From: Pseudomicrostroma phylloplanum | Lineage: Eukaryota; Basidiomycota; Exobasidiomycetes; Microstromatales | Length of the DNA: 64,000 nt | Direction of reading: 5' to 3' | Assembly: GCA_039545275.1 (NCBI GenBank) | Contig: BCHS01000017.1 | Location: 1 to 64,000, forward strand | Part shown: piece by piece, positions 32,721-44,496 of the stretch | Numbering within the stretch: position 1 is the first letter of the stretch | Layout: every line of letters begins with the position of its first letter | Position numbers and translations under genes: made by a program | The notes under the pieces: model-generated | What the model was told of the DNA's origin: nothing | Databases searched by the model: none | Seen by the model: only the letters and a program-made list of their open reading frames with translations

Positions 32721-35700
32721 CTACATCGCAGTGCCCAGTGTGGCGTGGTCGTCTTGTTCGTAAGCATCTCCGTGGCTTGTCTCACCGTCGTCGCGCTCTT
32801 CGTGCTTGACAAAGACGGAAGGTCGGACGCTTGCCTCCGGAGAGGTCTGTGGGGTCAGATGGCCCTCGGTCTCGACGAAGCTCGTGTTGTAGTCTACACT
32901 GTCTTCTGCTCCGTCGCCTTCATGCCAATTGCCGTCTTGCTCCAAAGTCACGAGACTGTTGTTGTGCAGGCTCGAGTCGCCGTCTCTGCCCATGTCCATG
33001 GAGGTGTCCCGACCTTCACCTTCTCCATCTTCACCTTCATCGCCGAACGAGATGTCGGGTCGATGGCAGGCAGACAAGGGAGGGTCTTCGGAGCCAGATC
33101 GGCTCGCAGCAGAGCAAGCGTCGCCGTCATGGCCTACGCCGATGGGATATCCCGAGTGCACGGCGTCTGACCCATTCTTGGAAAGCCATTCAGCAATGAA
33201 GGGCACCCAGGGTGCTTGAGGACGTTCAACGCGTCGGATCAACGCATCGATCTGGACGAAGTTCGCGTCGTTCAGAGCGAACTTGCGGTGACGATTGGAG
33301 AGCGTGTGTTCTTCCAGCTCATCGAAGTAGACCCTGCAATTTTCACAATATGGCCTTCGGTCATTGTTCGCGTCGTCTCGCTTCTTCTCAGCGGCGGGGT
33401 CCTCTGGCGCAGGGCAAGGGTTCTCGAGCTGTTCCTGGCGAAGCTGATTGACAATCGCTTCAACTGAGCCTGGAGCAGGTACTCGCTCGTTGCAAGGAAC
33501 AAAGTTCTTGACGTCGTGCAAGGTCTGACGACTTGAGGCGTTGGGGTTCCGGGACGCAAGGGAAGTGCCGGTGCCGAGACTGATAGAGCGTGTCATACCT
33601 GGGTGGGAGCCCGGCGTGTGAGGAGGTGCTTGTGGTGGAATAGGTCGCTGAAGTGACACTGAACGATTCGAAAGTGGGTGGTAATGCTGGGACTGAGGCG
33701 TGTGGTACGAATGCTGAAGATGCTGTGGTATGCCTCCGGGAGTTCCGGGCGGTCCAGGTGTCTGAAGTGCGCGATCGTCTCGCATTCCCAGCAAGCTTCT
33801 GACGAAAGCTCCCCGAGCGTGAGGTCCAGATGGTCCTTCCCTGTTGCGGGCGTCGCCGCCCGTAGACATGTTGAGATCAACGGAGCCAGCAGACACCATG
33901 CGGCGGTTCAACTGAGCGACACGCTTGTCCTGGGGACCTACAAGCCCATGGTACCCGCCAGGGAAACCGGTAGTGCTGGGAGTGCCTATAGCGGACGTCG
34001 TCATGTGGCTGGCTACACTGACGCTGTTGCCAGACGCAAGTTGCTGAAAAGGTGACGCACCGCGCTGATCTCGACTTGCGGTTGGAGGCATTGGCGAGTC
34101 AAACCTACGGACGATGTCAGCACGGTAAGTGTCGACTCGACGTGGTCCCACGAGAGTGCGGTCTCGGTCTCTTGCTCGAGCCGAAGTTTTGCTGAATGGA
34201 CATCGATTCTCGGCTTCGCCGTAGAGTTTGGGCCAAGGTGGCTCAGCTTGGGGGTCAGTGGGCTTCTCGAATTGATGCGCCATGATTGCACGATGCTCTC
34301 TCGTGGCGTCCTCGATGAAGATATAGAACGAGTCCTTGTCGAAGTACTTCCAGCCTTCTCGAGGAGCGTTGACATCACGCTCTGAGGTACCGTGGAGCTG
34401 TTCGTGGCGAAGCAGCTGAGCCAGGTCTGCCTTTGAGTGACGAGACTGCTGTGTGACATCTTGCCCGAGAAGAAGATTTGCGATCTGCCAGAACTCTGAA
34501 ATGGGGAAGTGGAGTAGTGTACGGTCAGCTGAAAGCCCCTTACGTCTGCACTTCGACAGTCGTCGTCCGAGATACTCACTGTCCAGCGGCCAGACGTGTA
34601 ATCCCATAGCGTAGGCTTTCGCTACCACACTGTTGGAAGGTATGGTCGGAGCAGCCATACCAACGTCGTCGAAAGGGTTGCGATCAGAGTGCAGAGGAAG
34701 ACTGGTGGGCAGCGCAGAGCAAGGTGAAAGGATCACGGTCAGCAACACATGCCTCCTCACGAGATCAGCTTGAATGCAACTCACTCTTTGTTCTTCTTGG
34801 CGACCCCTTTCTTGCTGGGAGAGAACTGCTTGGTGGACTTGCTCACTCCAGCGCTCTTGACGGGAAGGACCTGCGATGCCGTAGCTGGTGCTGATGTTGA
34901 GGCACTGGCAGAGTCGCCCGACATGTCTGATGGGTTACCGATGTGCTTGCTCAGCAAATGCGTACAGCTCTTGCTGAAGAAGGGCTCGATAGACTGATTG
35001 TAAGGAAGTAGATGGGATGTTCAACGCGCAACAGGTCAGTGTTATGGTCGCGACCGGTCTTTCACGAAGACGAGCAACTTACCCCTCCTAGGCCACTGAT
35101 GGTTCGAGCGAGCTGGCTTTTAGTCTTCTCGTCGAAGCCGTCCAGGTAGAACGTCATCTTGGGGAACTCGGCCGTGTACTTCCTCTTCCAATTCTCAGCT
35201 TGGCGCTTCTTCTGCTCGTCGCGGGCTGCTCGCTCCGTCGCCGACATCCTGCTGATCTTGTCAATGCGCTGAGTGGTAGAGTTCTTGGCCACAGTGGCGG
35301 CATGAGTATCACGCGGGACATTGTGCTCTTGTCGAGTGTGCCGAGTCGGAGGGGCGAGGGTATCGCGAGCGCCGTGAGGAAAGCTCTGGGTATGCAAAGG
35401 GCGAGTTCGTTCGAAGCTCTGCTCCGCGTTCAGCAGGGCTGGTGTAGCAGGGGGCGTTCCCTTACTGGCTGAGATGTCGACTTGCATCTTGTCTACGGCG
35501 GAAGCAATTGCTCCACCAGTACTACTGATCTGAGTGGCAGTGGCGGCGATGCCCGTGGAGCCGCTGCCGCTGTCCTTGGACGAACGGGACTTCTTGTGGG
35601 GAGGGCTTCCGTCATCTGCATCGACCACATTCCGTGGGTGGGTATCTTCACGAGGGATGGCCCTCTTCTTGGGTGTACGAAGGTTGCCCAGGAGATTGTG

Positions 35701-36138
35701 ACTCGAAGAGGTAGCGCTGCCCGGGACGCCATCGACGATGAGGCCAAGGCCACTGGCGGTGCCTAGAGACCCTCCGTCATCCCGTGGAGAGGGAGGTGCC
35801 AGGAGTCTCTCGCCGCCGACGAGGTTATTGAAGACCTTGCTACGCTGAATGTTGTGCAGGAACGACATCCGGTGCGACTTCGGCGAGCTCTTGTCGGTCT
35901 TGTACTGCCCGCCGACTGGCTTGCTCGCGTTGGAAGCACCAGCAGGAAGAGGTTTGAGCAACTCGATGGCGGGTGCAGATGGTATGCCCTCGGCCCCTTC
36001 TACGAGGACCATGTCGTGCTGTCGTCGATCCTGAGCTTGCTGTTGGGTCTTCGACTGCACATTCTTGACGCCCAAAGGTGCGCGTCCCTTTAGAGGGGGA
36101 CCCGGCGCTGGTCGAGTGGCCTGTTGATTCGCCGACAT
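32721..36138 (-). CDS. DBF4: DBF4/Dfp1-like regulatory subunit of Cdc7 kinase, four exons
   Basis: Activator and targeting subunit of the Cdc7 (Hsk1) kinase that fires replication origins. Exons: 35083-36138, 34785-34993, 34580-34701, 32721-34495; protein 1053 aa. Motif N (BRCT-like) spans exons 1-2: WKRKYTAEFPKMTFYLDGFD, then SQLARTISGLGG joined to SIEPFFSKSCTHLLSKH. Motif M follows: LDKFWQIANLLL, then WPKLYGEAENRCPF. Motif C is a CCHH zinc finger near residues 843-883: YCENCRVYFDELEEH..NRHRKFA. All three Dbf4 motifs are present in order. Long Ser/Pro-rich linkers make the protein larger than yeast Dbf4. The third intron (84 nt) is a stop-free multiple of three. It was called because splicing yields PLDKFWQ, which fits the family; unspliced reading inserts 28 residues. 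Confidence 0.93.
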
Positions 36139-36804
36139 CTTGTCTTTGAGGAGACGACGCCGGCGATGGCGCACTCTATCTCGAGGCCAGGAAGCACTCG
36201 GCCGTCAAGAGAGGCGGCGCTGAGACCAAGGTAGCGGGCGGGAGTATAAGGACACGATGATGAGGGTAGAGTGGGGTAAGAGTAGGAGGGTGGACGATGG
36301 TGTGGACCAGGGAGGAGCGTGTGATCGGAGTGGGACGTAGCGTGAGCGCGAGGGAGACGGAAGTATGCTGATGCTGTTCTGGGAGGGGTTGAGGAGAGCG
36401 GTGTGTGTATGATAGTACGAGTGCTGATATGGAGGTTGTGGTGGTGTCGAGGTGAAGAAGGAGGTCGACGAATGTGACTGCCTTTGTGCGCCTACGGGTG
36501 ACCGAGGGTGAAGTGGAAGTGATGGCTCACTCCTGGCCTTCTAAATTGGCCCAAAGTGTTGTCTGCACGCCTGGAGTCGCGTTTCCCCGCTCGCGTGAGG
36601 CGGGCGGGAGCAGAAGACGCCGGGACGGAAGCAGCACGCGGGGCATGAGGATACGGCACGGCACAGTGTGGAGGATCAGGGCCTCGAGCACAACAGAACA
36701 GTCACAGGGTATCGATGTATTCCACAAGACAGCATAACAGCAGCCTACTTGCTAGGTGAGACAATCTTCTAACATAGACAGGGTATTGACAAGACTTTAG
36801 GCTC
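36139..36804. promoter_or_regulatory. upstream region of DBF4 / 3' flank of the esterase gene
   Basis: 666 bp. The half near 36138 is the DBF4 leader and promoter. No supported coding sequence. No perfect ACGCGT cell-cycle box was seen. Confidence 0.4.
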
Positions 36805-38148
36805 TCACGTCGTCTCCTGCCGCCCGCCCCACACCTTCGTAACGAAGTCCACACTTCTGTCAAATACGTCGTACTTCGACCGCTTCTGACCCTCGTTGAG
36901 CGCAAAGTCAGGGAACTGAGTCCATCCATGGGGCATATCGCGAGCATAGAAGGGCGTCACACCCAAGGTCTCGGGCCTAGAGCCGTCTGGCCCATCCGAG
37001 TCGCGCCCGCCCGCCAGCCTACCCGCCCCTTCCAGAGCTTCAAGCCAGAGACCCGATTGATGGGCTAGAGTATCGTATGTGGGCAGCACAAGGAGGCAGT
37101 GTGCCTTGGAGTGGAGCTCATTGCCGGACTCTCCGCTAGCATGGATCTCACTATCCTCGGTCAGGTCTACGATGACATCCGAAGCTTGGGCTTGTCTGGC
37201 TGCCATGGTACGCGCACCATCGTCTGCTGATCCGTCTTGCTCTAGCTCTATAAGCCTGTCGATGGCTTGCTTCCTCTCCGTATCACTCCCTGATTGGGCC
37301 AATCCAGGACTAGCTCGCGTCTCGCCCCGCTGCCACTTCTGCAGATAGGCATCCTCCATGTGTCTGGACAACCAGCTCATCCAGCTAGTGGGGTCTGGAG
37401 CTGGCATCCCTTCGGGCCTAGGCCGCTCGTGTGTGAGCTGCCGCGCATCCACGCTGGGGTAGAAGAGCAGAGTCGGAATGGCATGTGGGTGGCGGGAGGG
37501 GTGGAGCGGCGAGGGCCAATCGGGACACGAGACTAGCATGTTGAGAGCGATGTTACCTCCCGACGAGAAGCCCGAGAGAGACAGGCGGGTGAGATCAGGC
37601 TCAGGACTGCTTGACCCGCTCTTGGAGTAGAAGGTGGACACGTGCGATCGTAAAGCATTATAGCCGACTGAGAAAGTCTCGTCAACGCAACACCGCACTA
37701 CGTCCTCTGCGTCGTGCAACGCAGCAGGGTGTGTATCCAGAGGTCCGAGTCGGTAGTCCACAGTGATGACTGCCGCACCCAAGCGACGGGACAGCATACT
37801 GCAGAAGGGCGCTTGCTCCGACAGCTGACCCATGATGAACCCGCCACCATGAAAGTCGACGTGGATGGGGATCCGCCCAGTGCCGGCTGTCGTCAGGTTC
37901 GATTGAGCCAGCTCACGCTCAGAAGGCAAGAAGATCCAGCAGTAGATGCTCCGACCTGGCTCGCGTGATGGCAGCCGGATGACGTGCGGGTAGGGAGTGT
38001 TGGGGGATGTGGTGTAAGGAAGCAAGATTCGCGGAACGATGCGAGGTAACCGCAAGAGGGTGAGACAGGCGAGCTGAGACCACGAGAGCGACATTAGCGA
38101 CCTCGTGCGCGAAGAAGCGTAAGGAGCCATGACGGGGAAGTACGGCAA
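36805..38148 (-). CDS. alpha/beta hydrolase, hormone-sensitive-lipase (family IV) type esterase
   Basis: Predicted carboxylic-ester hydrolase; substrate unknown. It is 447 aa in one exon from the ATG at 38148; an ATG at 38130 (MAPYASSR) is an equally good start. Visible motifs: oxyanion-hole HGGGF in VDFHGGGFIMGQ; nucleophile elbow GFSSGGN with catalytic Ser; LPTYDTLAHQSG, which probably supplies the acid residue; and ARDMPHGWTQFP, which probably supplies the catalytic His. The HGGG motif plus a GxSxGG elbow place it in the abhydrolase_3 group. There is a hydrophobic N-terminal segment (LACLTLLRLPRIVPRILLP) that could be a signal-anchor. An insertion between the elbow and the acid motif (about 275-360) is Asp/Glu/Ala-rich. 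Confidence 0.88.
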   Translation of the reverse strand: MPYFPVMAPYASSRTRSLMSLSWSQLACLTLLRLPRIVPRILLPYTTSPNTPYPHVIRLPSREPGRSIYCWIFLPSERELAQSNLTTAGTGRIPIHVDFHGGGFIMGQLSEQAPFCSMLSRRLGAAVITVDYRLGPLDTHPAALHDAEDVVRCCVDETFSVGYNALRSHVSTFYSKSGSSSPEPDLTRLSLSGFSSGGNIALNMLVSCPDWPSPLHPSRHPHAIPTLLFYPSVDARQLTHERPRPEGMPAPDPTSWMSWLSRHMEDAYLQKWQRGETRASPGLAQSGSDTERKQAIDRLIELEQDGSADDGARTMAARQAQASDVIVDLTEDSEIHASGESGNELHSKAHCLLVLPTYDTLAHQSGLWLEALEGAGRLAGGRDSDGPDGSRPETLGVTPFYARDMPHGWTQFPDFALNEGQKRSKYDVFDRSVDFVTKVWGGRQETT

Positions 38149-38166
38149 GGCTGGTTCCTGGAGCAG

Positions 38167-38370
38167 CTAGCTTGTTGCTATGGTGAGAAGGATGGGGGTA
38201 AGCGCAACAGGAAGGAGCATCTCTATTCCGCCTTCGCAATCATCAAGTGGAGCGGCGGCCTCTGCTGCCTGCTCTCCCGGGAGAATCTTCTTGCTCTCCT
38301 TTCCGTTGATTCGGAGCTGAAAATTTTTCCGTGGCTTGGCCCTGGCAGCATCGGACGTCGGAGGAGCCAT
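38167..38370 (-). CDS. possible 67-aa small protein or upstream ORF of the esterase gene
   Basis: Open frame of 67 aa starting MAPPTSDAARAKPRKNFQLR and ending in a hydrophobic stretch (MLLPVALTPILLTIATS). It lies 18 bases upstream of the esterase frame on the same strand and 107 bp from the divergent DUF1275 gene. It could be a small tail-anchored protein, an upstream ORF, or chance. No good splice donor joins it to the esterase. I do not recognise it. Confidence 0.25.
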   Translation of the reverse strand: MAPPTSDAARAKPRKNFQLRINGKESKKILPGEQAAEAAAPLDDCEGGIEMLLPVALTPILLTIATS

Positions 38371-38477
38371 TGGTTGCTCCGCAAGACAAGGTAGACTTAA
38401 GGGAGCTCAGGTCCATTGATTGCTCTGGTTCCTGACTGTGTGACTCCTTGCCTCCTTATACCATCAAGTCATCCGAG

Positions 38478-39680
38478 ATGCCCCGAGACGAACGTACGCC
38501 CCTCCTAGGAGGCAATGGGAGCCATGAGTCGCCCACATCGCGGTCCAAGAGGACGCTAACATCACGGTGAGTAGGAGACTGAAGCTCGAGCTAGCTACAC
38601 TCAGGAGTACTGACGCCTAAGTACACCCCCCACCTTGCAGGCTTGACGAACACCTCGATGCTTCATCTTGCACTTTGCCTCTTGCGCTCCAGTGCTTCAT
38701 CTCTGGACTGGTCGACTGCATCTCCTTCACATCGAGGTGAGACGGCGCAGCGTTGCAGTAGCTTCACATGTCCGCCACTCGTCTGACACTATCCTTGCCT
38801 GCTGCTCACTACCCCTGACCCTACCAGCAAGACATGGGTAGCCTTCATGACCGGCGGTCTGACGCAGCTGGCCATCTCCGGAATGGCTTGGTTCCGTTTT
38901 GTTCTGCGTGACTGGCTGACTGCATCGTCCTCTCATTCGTGGCACCAAGATCAGAAAGCAGCCAAACACAAGGAAGAGGCCTTCAGTCGCATCGTCCTGT
39001 CGGCGACGACGGTCGTCTTCTTCTCCCTCGGCGGCTACCTCGCAGCGCACATCAAGTCTCCCTTTACAGTGCAGCGTAGCACACGGGGTCGATACGTCCT
39101 CCTCTCCTTTCTGCAATGTCTTGCAACAACCATCGTTATCCTCCTCCTCGTCGTACCCAACCACCGCCTGTCCCTTGAGAAAGACCCGATTCTCCTGGGC
39201 CTCCTCTCCCTCGCCATGGGCTCACAGGCGATCCAGGCCCTCTCCCTGGGCTCAAAAGCCTACAGCACCACCGTCGTCTTCACCTCCTCGCTCGCGCAGC
39301 TAGTCGGATCCGCCGTATTCCCCGCCTTTCTCTTCCCCGTCTCGATGACCTCTTCCAACCTTTCATCTTCGTCCACAGGCTCAGAAGACGAAAAGGCGCG
39401 GCGCACCTCCATCTCGCAATCGCGGCACCAAGGTCTCTCCATCCTCCTCCTCATGGCAGGCGCAGCGGTAGGGTCCATCCTCATCGAGCTGCAGTCCGCT
39501 ACGCTCCCCACGGGAGAGGGAGGCGAGGACAACACCGAGGGCGGGAGCTCGGATTCCCTCCAATTCTGGCCACTGGTCGTGCTGGCCCTCGTGCAGGCAC
39601 TCACGGGACTCTCTTGGTGGTTCGTGGCGGGTAGGAAGCGAGAGGAAGAGGGGGGAGGAGGAGACGAGGAGGACTCGTAA
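38478..39680 (+). CDS. DUF1275 (YoaK-type) membrane protein, three exons
   Basis: Multi-pass membrane protein of unknown function. Exons: 38478-38566, 38641-38736, 38828-39680; protein 345 aa. The N-terminus ERTPLLGG, then LALQCFISGLVDCISFTS joined to KTWVAFMTGGLTQLAI, corresponds to the first helix of DUF1275, which usually ends in a TGN/TGG motif. Further helices follow (VLSATTVVFFSLGGYLAAHI, FLQCLATTIVILLLVV, GLLSLAMGSQAIQALSLG, LAQLVGSAVFPAFL, LSILLLMAGAAVGSILIEL, FWPLVVLALVQALTGLSWWF). The acidic C-terminus ends DEEDS. The fungal DUF1275 set is poorly characterised. Both introns are phase 2 and joins are consistent. Confidence 0.85.
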
Positions 39681-40078
39681 GAGGATCTCGATGCAGGCAT
39701 GCCTGCTGCGACTCCTGGCCCTGACAGTAGAGGAGTAGACCTCGGTCCCATCATTATGTATTATTGCGACAAATGAACACCGCTCACGAAACAATTCACA
39801 CGACCCGCCTTATCGCCCATGCAAAGCTACTTAGCCTGATGACATGCTTGCGACCTGTTCTCCTCGTGACAGTCTTGAGTTCAGCGCACACACATCATGA
39901 CCACACATGACTTGGAACGTCCATCTAAAATTGTATTTTGCGCCTCCGCCGAGCGGAAAGGTAGGCCAGACATCTGATATTGGCCTCGTATAAGAAAGCG
40001 AAGCGACGCCTTACAGGACAAACAATCATTCTGCGACACCTCCGAGCAATTCCAGTCTGCTTCCATCCTCTTCACTCT
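39681..40078. other. convergent 3' intergenic region
   Basis: 398 bp between the 3' ends of the DUF1275 gene and MED14. It holds only the two 3' flanks; no gene seen. Confidence 0.5.
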
Positions 40079-43000
40079 TCACTTCAAGCCCTCCTCCACC
40101 AGGACGGCCTCGTTGACTTGCTCAATAAGGGCGGAGAGCAGACTGGTCTTCTCCGCAGGTAGGAGCATCGTGCTCCCAAAGACCAGCGCGCCTTCGCTGG
40201 CAAAGCTACTCATGATCTGTGCCAGCTGTGGGATCCGATGTGTCCATGCCCCCTTCACATCCTCGCGATCAGCTTCAGCTTCAGCTTCAGCTTCGGAAGC
40301 TCGAAGCGCCTCAAAGCCGCCAGACTGAGCTGCATCGGTTACGCAGGCTCTTCCGTCCTTCGAAAGGCGCACATCGAGCGTGTACTTCTCCACCAAGATG
40401 ACCTGGTACCTCGTGGCGTTGATCAGCTCCACATCAGGCTTGCCTTCATCCCCGTGCAGCGCTTCGTCTTCAACGAGGTACCCTTGTAGCAATGTAAGGA
40501 CCGGCAACGTCTGACTTAGCAGCGCGAAGAAGGCCGACCAGTCCGGTGGGGTGCTAGAGGCATTGAGCAGCTTCTCGAGGTGTCGCGAGATGAGCGCGTG
40601 CGGGTTGCATAGCGCAGTGGCTGAGGAAGAGCTAAAGACAAGGCGATAGCCCGGTAGGGCTTGCTCGCCATCCCAGGTCACCTCGCCCGTCAGCTCTTTC
40701 CCGTCCTGCCCGGTGTAAGTGAATTTGACTTGCGACAAAGTAAAGGTGGTCAAGGTCGCAAGCGAGGTCGCCCTGGAGAGGTAGGCAGCGAGCGAAACGA
40801 TCTTGGCGATACGGTTCCACTCAAAGCGGAAGATGTCGACGGCCTGGGCAAGATTCTGTGCCTGAAATGAGATCGTCGACGTCCGAGTGTTGAGGACAGC
40901 AGTAGGAGGAGCACTTCGAACATCTGAATGCGCCGGTGATTTGCTCGCCGAGATCTGGTTGGTGCCAAGTCCCGCATCGAATTGCAACTTCGTCACGAGA
41001 CCGAGACTGCATCGCTTGGGGTTCCAGTAGTCGCGGATCTTGAGAACGGCACTCCGTCTGAGCAGAGGCGCAGCGGTCGAGCCGAAGAGATCTGTCGCCC
41101 GGACCGTCCCCGAAGGCACGAGGGCCTGACCTCGCTGATACTCGTGAACAGCTGTTGTTGCCTTGACAGCGTCCTGACTGATTCGCTTGTGATTCGGGGG
41201 TATGTAGGCGAAGGGGATGCTTCTCAGTTGCAGCTGTGATTCTATCTGTAAACAAAGCGTCAGAGCCGTCGCATAGGAGTGTAGCCGTGCCAGATCCGAG
41301 CTCTCCATAATGGTCACGGAGACAGCAGAGGGACTCTGCGCTACAAGCCCTGGCTCAGAGGCCGCCATGTGATGGCCCCTCCTCCTCTTGCCAAGGAAGT
41401 TGTGCGAGGCAGACGCTGTCCCTTCGACGATCCTTGGAATGTCGAGCCACTGAAGACTCTGAACCGATAGCGAGGTGCCGAGCGTTCCGTCCCCATACAT
41501 CACCGGCATAGCACTGGTGAGCGCTACGTGGATGCCTTCTTCCCTGACCACGCTGACCAGGTAGAACGTGGGGCATTGTGGCAGAGGCAGGAAGAGAAGA
41601 CTGCTAGGCTGGCTGATGCCAAATTTGCCGTACTCCTCCTGGCCCAAATTCAGCCTGCGAAGGCAGCTTAGTCCGACTTTCCCAGCCTTTGATTCCAGAT
41701 CATCGCAGACTGCCGCTGTTCGAAGGCGAAGAAGCACCTCGACGATTGCCTCTGGAGCTACATTGAGTAATCTCGTGGCATCTTTCAGACGGGCGGTCGA
41801 GGCAGAACCGGAGAATGAGGTAAGGAGAGATCCAATGCTGGGGGTCGTCGAATGCGACCCGCGTTGCCTGTCCAGCTGGGAGAGTGAGAGTTGTCCCGAC
41901 TTCGCTTCAAGTCTGACGCGTATGGTAATCGTCTCGTGGAGTCTGACGACCAGCGCAGCGCCACTCGCGTCGCTCTCTTCGACAAGTGAGCCTGGAGACG
42001 ACATCATCGTCTTGCTCAAGGCCTTGCTATTGCTCAGACGCTCCTTGATAGCCTTGATCGACATGACTGCATGCTTTGCAGTCACATCGTTCAACAACGC
42101 ATTGGCATCCAGGGCCTGAGCATTCACTTCGGCTCGTACGTCAGTACGGAAGCCATGGTGGGAAGCTAATTGCTCGTCGAGCTCCCAGCGCAGAGTGAGT
42201 CTGAGTCGAGCCTCTCTGTCTTCCTCGTGAAGCCCAGAAATCTTGCCGTCTACTTCTTCGACGGCGTCATCTTCTTTCATCGACAACGAGACGAGAACGT
42301 CGTCGCTGGCAGAGTGCAAAGCCTCGTCCAGGACGCGGAGCTTGATGACCCCACCTCTCATCGGGTTCCACTTGTTGTTGTCGACTTTGCCTCCCGCGAC
42401 AGGCGATGAGGATGTCCAATACTTGACAATGAGAACTCGTTGCTCCCATTGCCATGTGATGTTGCCTCTCCACTTGAGTCTCGCGAGATCTGAGAATTGA
42501 TACGCGAGAATGTCGAGCTGGTATTCCAGAGCTTGTGATCGGAGGAAGTTGTAGAGCCTTGACACAGGTGCTTCCTGTGCTCGAGCTTGAAGATCCGGTG
42601 GAGTGCTCATCCCTACTTCTTTTGGTTCACGGCTAATGCGGGGCTCCAGGACCGCATTTGCTTGGGCAATGAAGGCCTCTCTCTGAGACTCCCAGAGTTC
42701 ATTTGGAAATCTCTCCTTTCCCTCCCCCGTGATATCATAGTCGAATCTGATCGATAGCAAATACCAGCGATCATCTTGCTGCTCCCCTGATAGCGTCAAT
42801 GTCATCGAGAATAGATCTGGAGCGGCGAGTTCCACCCTGCCATCGGAAATTTTGAAGGAGGCATCAAGAGCCGGTTGCAACGCCAGCGGTAGGATCTCGT
42901 AGCTCGTCAGACGCTTGTGTAACGTCGTGTTGAGCTCAGAGATAATGGTCCGCACTTCGCTGTCAGAGAGAGGCTCTGGAGGGATTGCGTCAGTAGCGAT

Positions 43001-44065
43001 GGACTTGGGCAACCTCTGAGGCTCTCCGGCAGAGAGGACATCGATTGCAGTGATGATGTCGTGATTTCTCCCGCGGGCGTTGGGCAGCAAACTCCTCGTC
43101 TCTTTGATATGATCCCTAGCATCGACTGTCTGAAATGACTGCTCATGTGTCAGCCCAAGTACATTGGTGATATGCTGGAGATGCTTTGCGCCTTTCGCCC
43201 ACTTCGTGAGGACGTATAATTTGATCAATTGCCTCCGCAAGTCAAGAGCGGTATTGAATATACGGACTCGTCGAGCGCCGGAGGGTAGAGATGTCATTCT
43301 GTCATGCAAGTGAAGGGACGATGAGTTCGGTACGGTCTGTGGACTCTGTCCCTCTCGCCATACTCACGTTTCACCAAGGTTCTGCAATGTCTCGTAGGCC
43401 TCGCTTGCTGCTCTTTCTATCACCGCTGCTAGCGGTATGAGACCTCCGTCCTCCTGGTTGAGCTCCGACCTCAACACGTCCACCAAGAAGTCGCCCCTCT
43501 TGTCAAGCTCTGTCCGCGGTGGAGAAGTAGCTCGGAACATCTGGGAGTGCGACAGCTTCACCCCGGGACCAGGAATGGGCGGACTGATAGACCTGGTCGT
43601 CTTGGTACTTGCAGCGGGGCCCTCTACCGCTTTGACCTTACCCTGAGCCTTGGGAGACAGAGCAGGGCGCAAGAAGGTGGGGTCCGAGGCGGGAGGAGAT
43701 AAATGGCCATTAGACTTCAGCGGGGAAGAAGCTTCCAAGGGCATCAGGCCGCCATTTGCCGACCCAGAGGATGAAGTCATGGGCTTCCGATCCGCAGGCC
43801 CGCTAGTCTGTGGGCTCGGGCCAGCGTTGTCATTGGCGTCGCGATGGGAGCTGCCGCTACCGCTACTGCCGTTGGCCAAGCCCTCCACCCCATTACCTCT
43901 TCCCGCCCTGGATGACTCCGCCTTTACGGCGGGATCACCGGTGTACGAAACGGGGTGAGCCTTGTGATGGTTGGATTGACCTGGTCCTGAGCTATTGGAA
44001 GGTATGTCGGAGGTATGTGATGATACTCCGGCTTGCTCTTCGACTCTTCGAGGCGTTGCCGGCAT
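40079..44065 (-). CDS. MED14: Mediator complex subunit 14 (Rgr1/MED14), two exons
   Basis: Scaffold subunit of Mediator joining head, middle and tail. Exons: 43368-44065 and 40079-43298; protein 1305 aa. After a Ser/Pro-rich tail (1-165) the family core begins GGLIPLAAVIERAASEAYET, LQNLGET, joined across the intron to MTSLPSGARRVRIFNTALDL and RRQLIKLYVLTKWAKGA. ITAIDVLSAGEPQRLPKSI follows. These are the hallmark N-terminal MED14 helices. The rest is diverged, as usual for fungal MED14. A SEAEAEAEAD run near the C-terminus comes from a CAGCTT-type triplet expansion (about 40265-40300). Length fits the family. It is divergent from RPN14 with 431 bp between start codons. Confidence 0.93.
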
Positions 44066-44496
44066 GGATTGCGGACGACCAGGTCACTCCTTCGCCTACG
44101 GACTTGCCTCGGGATCTTCGAAAGACGTCGTAGGTGCGTTGGGAAGGTGGTGATGCTTCTGAGTGTGTGTGTACGTCTGCGGTCGCCCGTAGCTCTAGCG
44201 TCGTCGCTCGTCGTCTTCGAGGATGGATCGAGGTTGGCGATGGTGAATGGCCAGGGCGGAGAGGCAGATGGCGGGCGAGTGGGTGTGGGTGTGAGTGTGA
44301 GTGTGAGTGGACTCCCGCCAGGCGTCGCGCGGCAGAATTGCGCCAATGTCCCTGGCGGCGAGGCGAGGCGCAGGTGGGGTGGTCCAAGCACGCACCTGCT
44401 TCCGCCTCTAAGTCGAAGTAGAGTAGCGCCGATCTTCCCCTCGACTTCCTGGCTTGCTACTTCATACTAGTCATCCTCTGCGCTTTACCAGCAGCC
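44066..44496. promoter_or_regulatory. divergent promoter of MED14 and RPN14 with a GTGTGA tract
   Basis: 431 bp between start codons. It contains a simple GT-rich tract (GTGGGTGTGAGTGTGAGTG-like, 44279-44310). Frames here are open on both strands because of composition and show no domain. Confidence 0.5.

Noticed and set aside
44134..44470. ORFs in the MED14/RPN14 promoter, including a His/Thr-rich antisense frame
   Set aside because: Produced by the GTGTGA simple repeat; they lie between two well-supported start codons.
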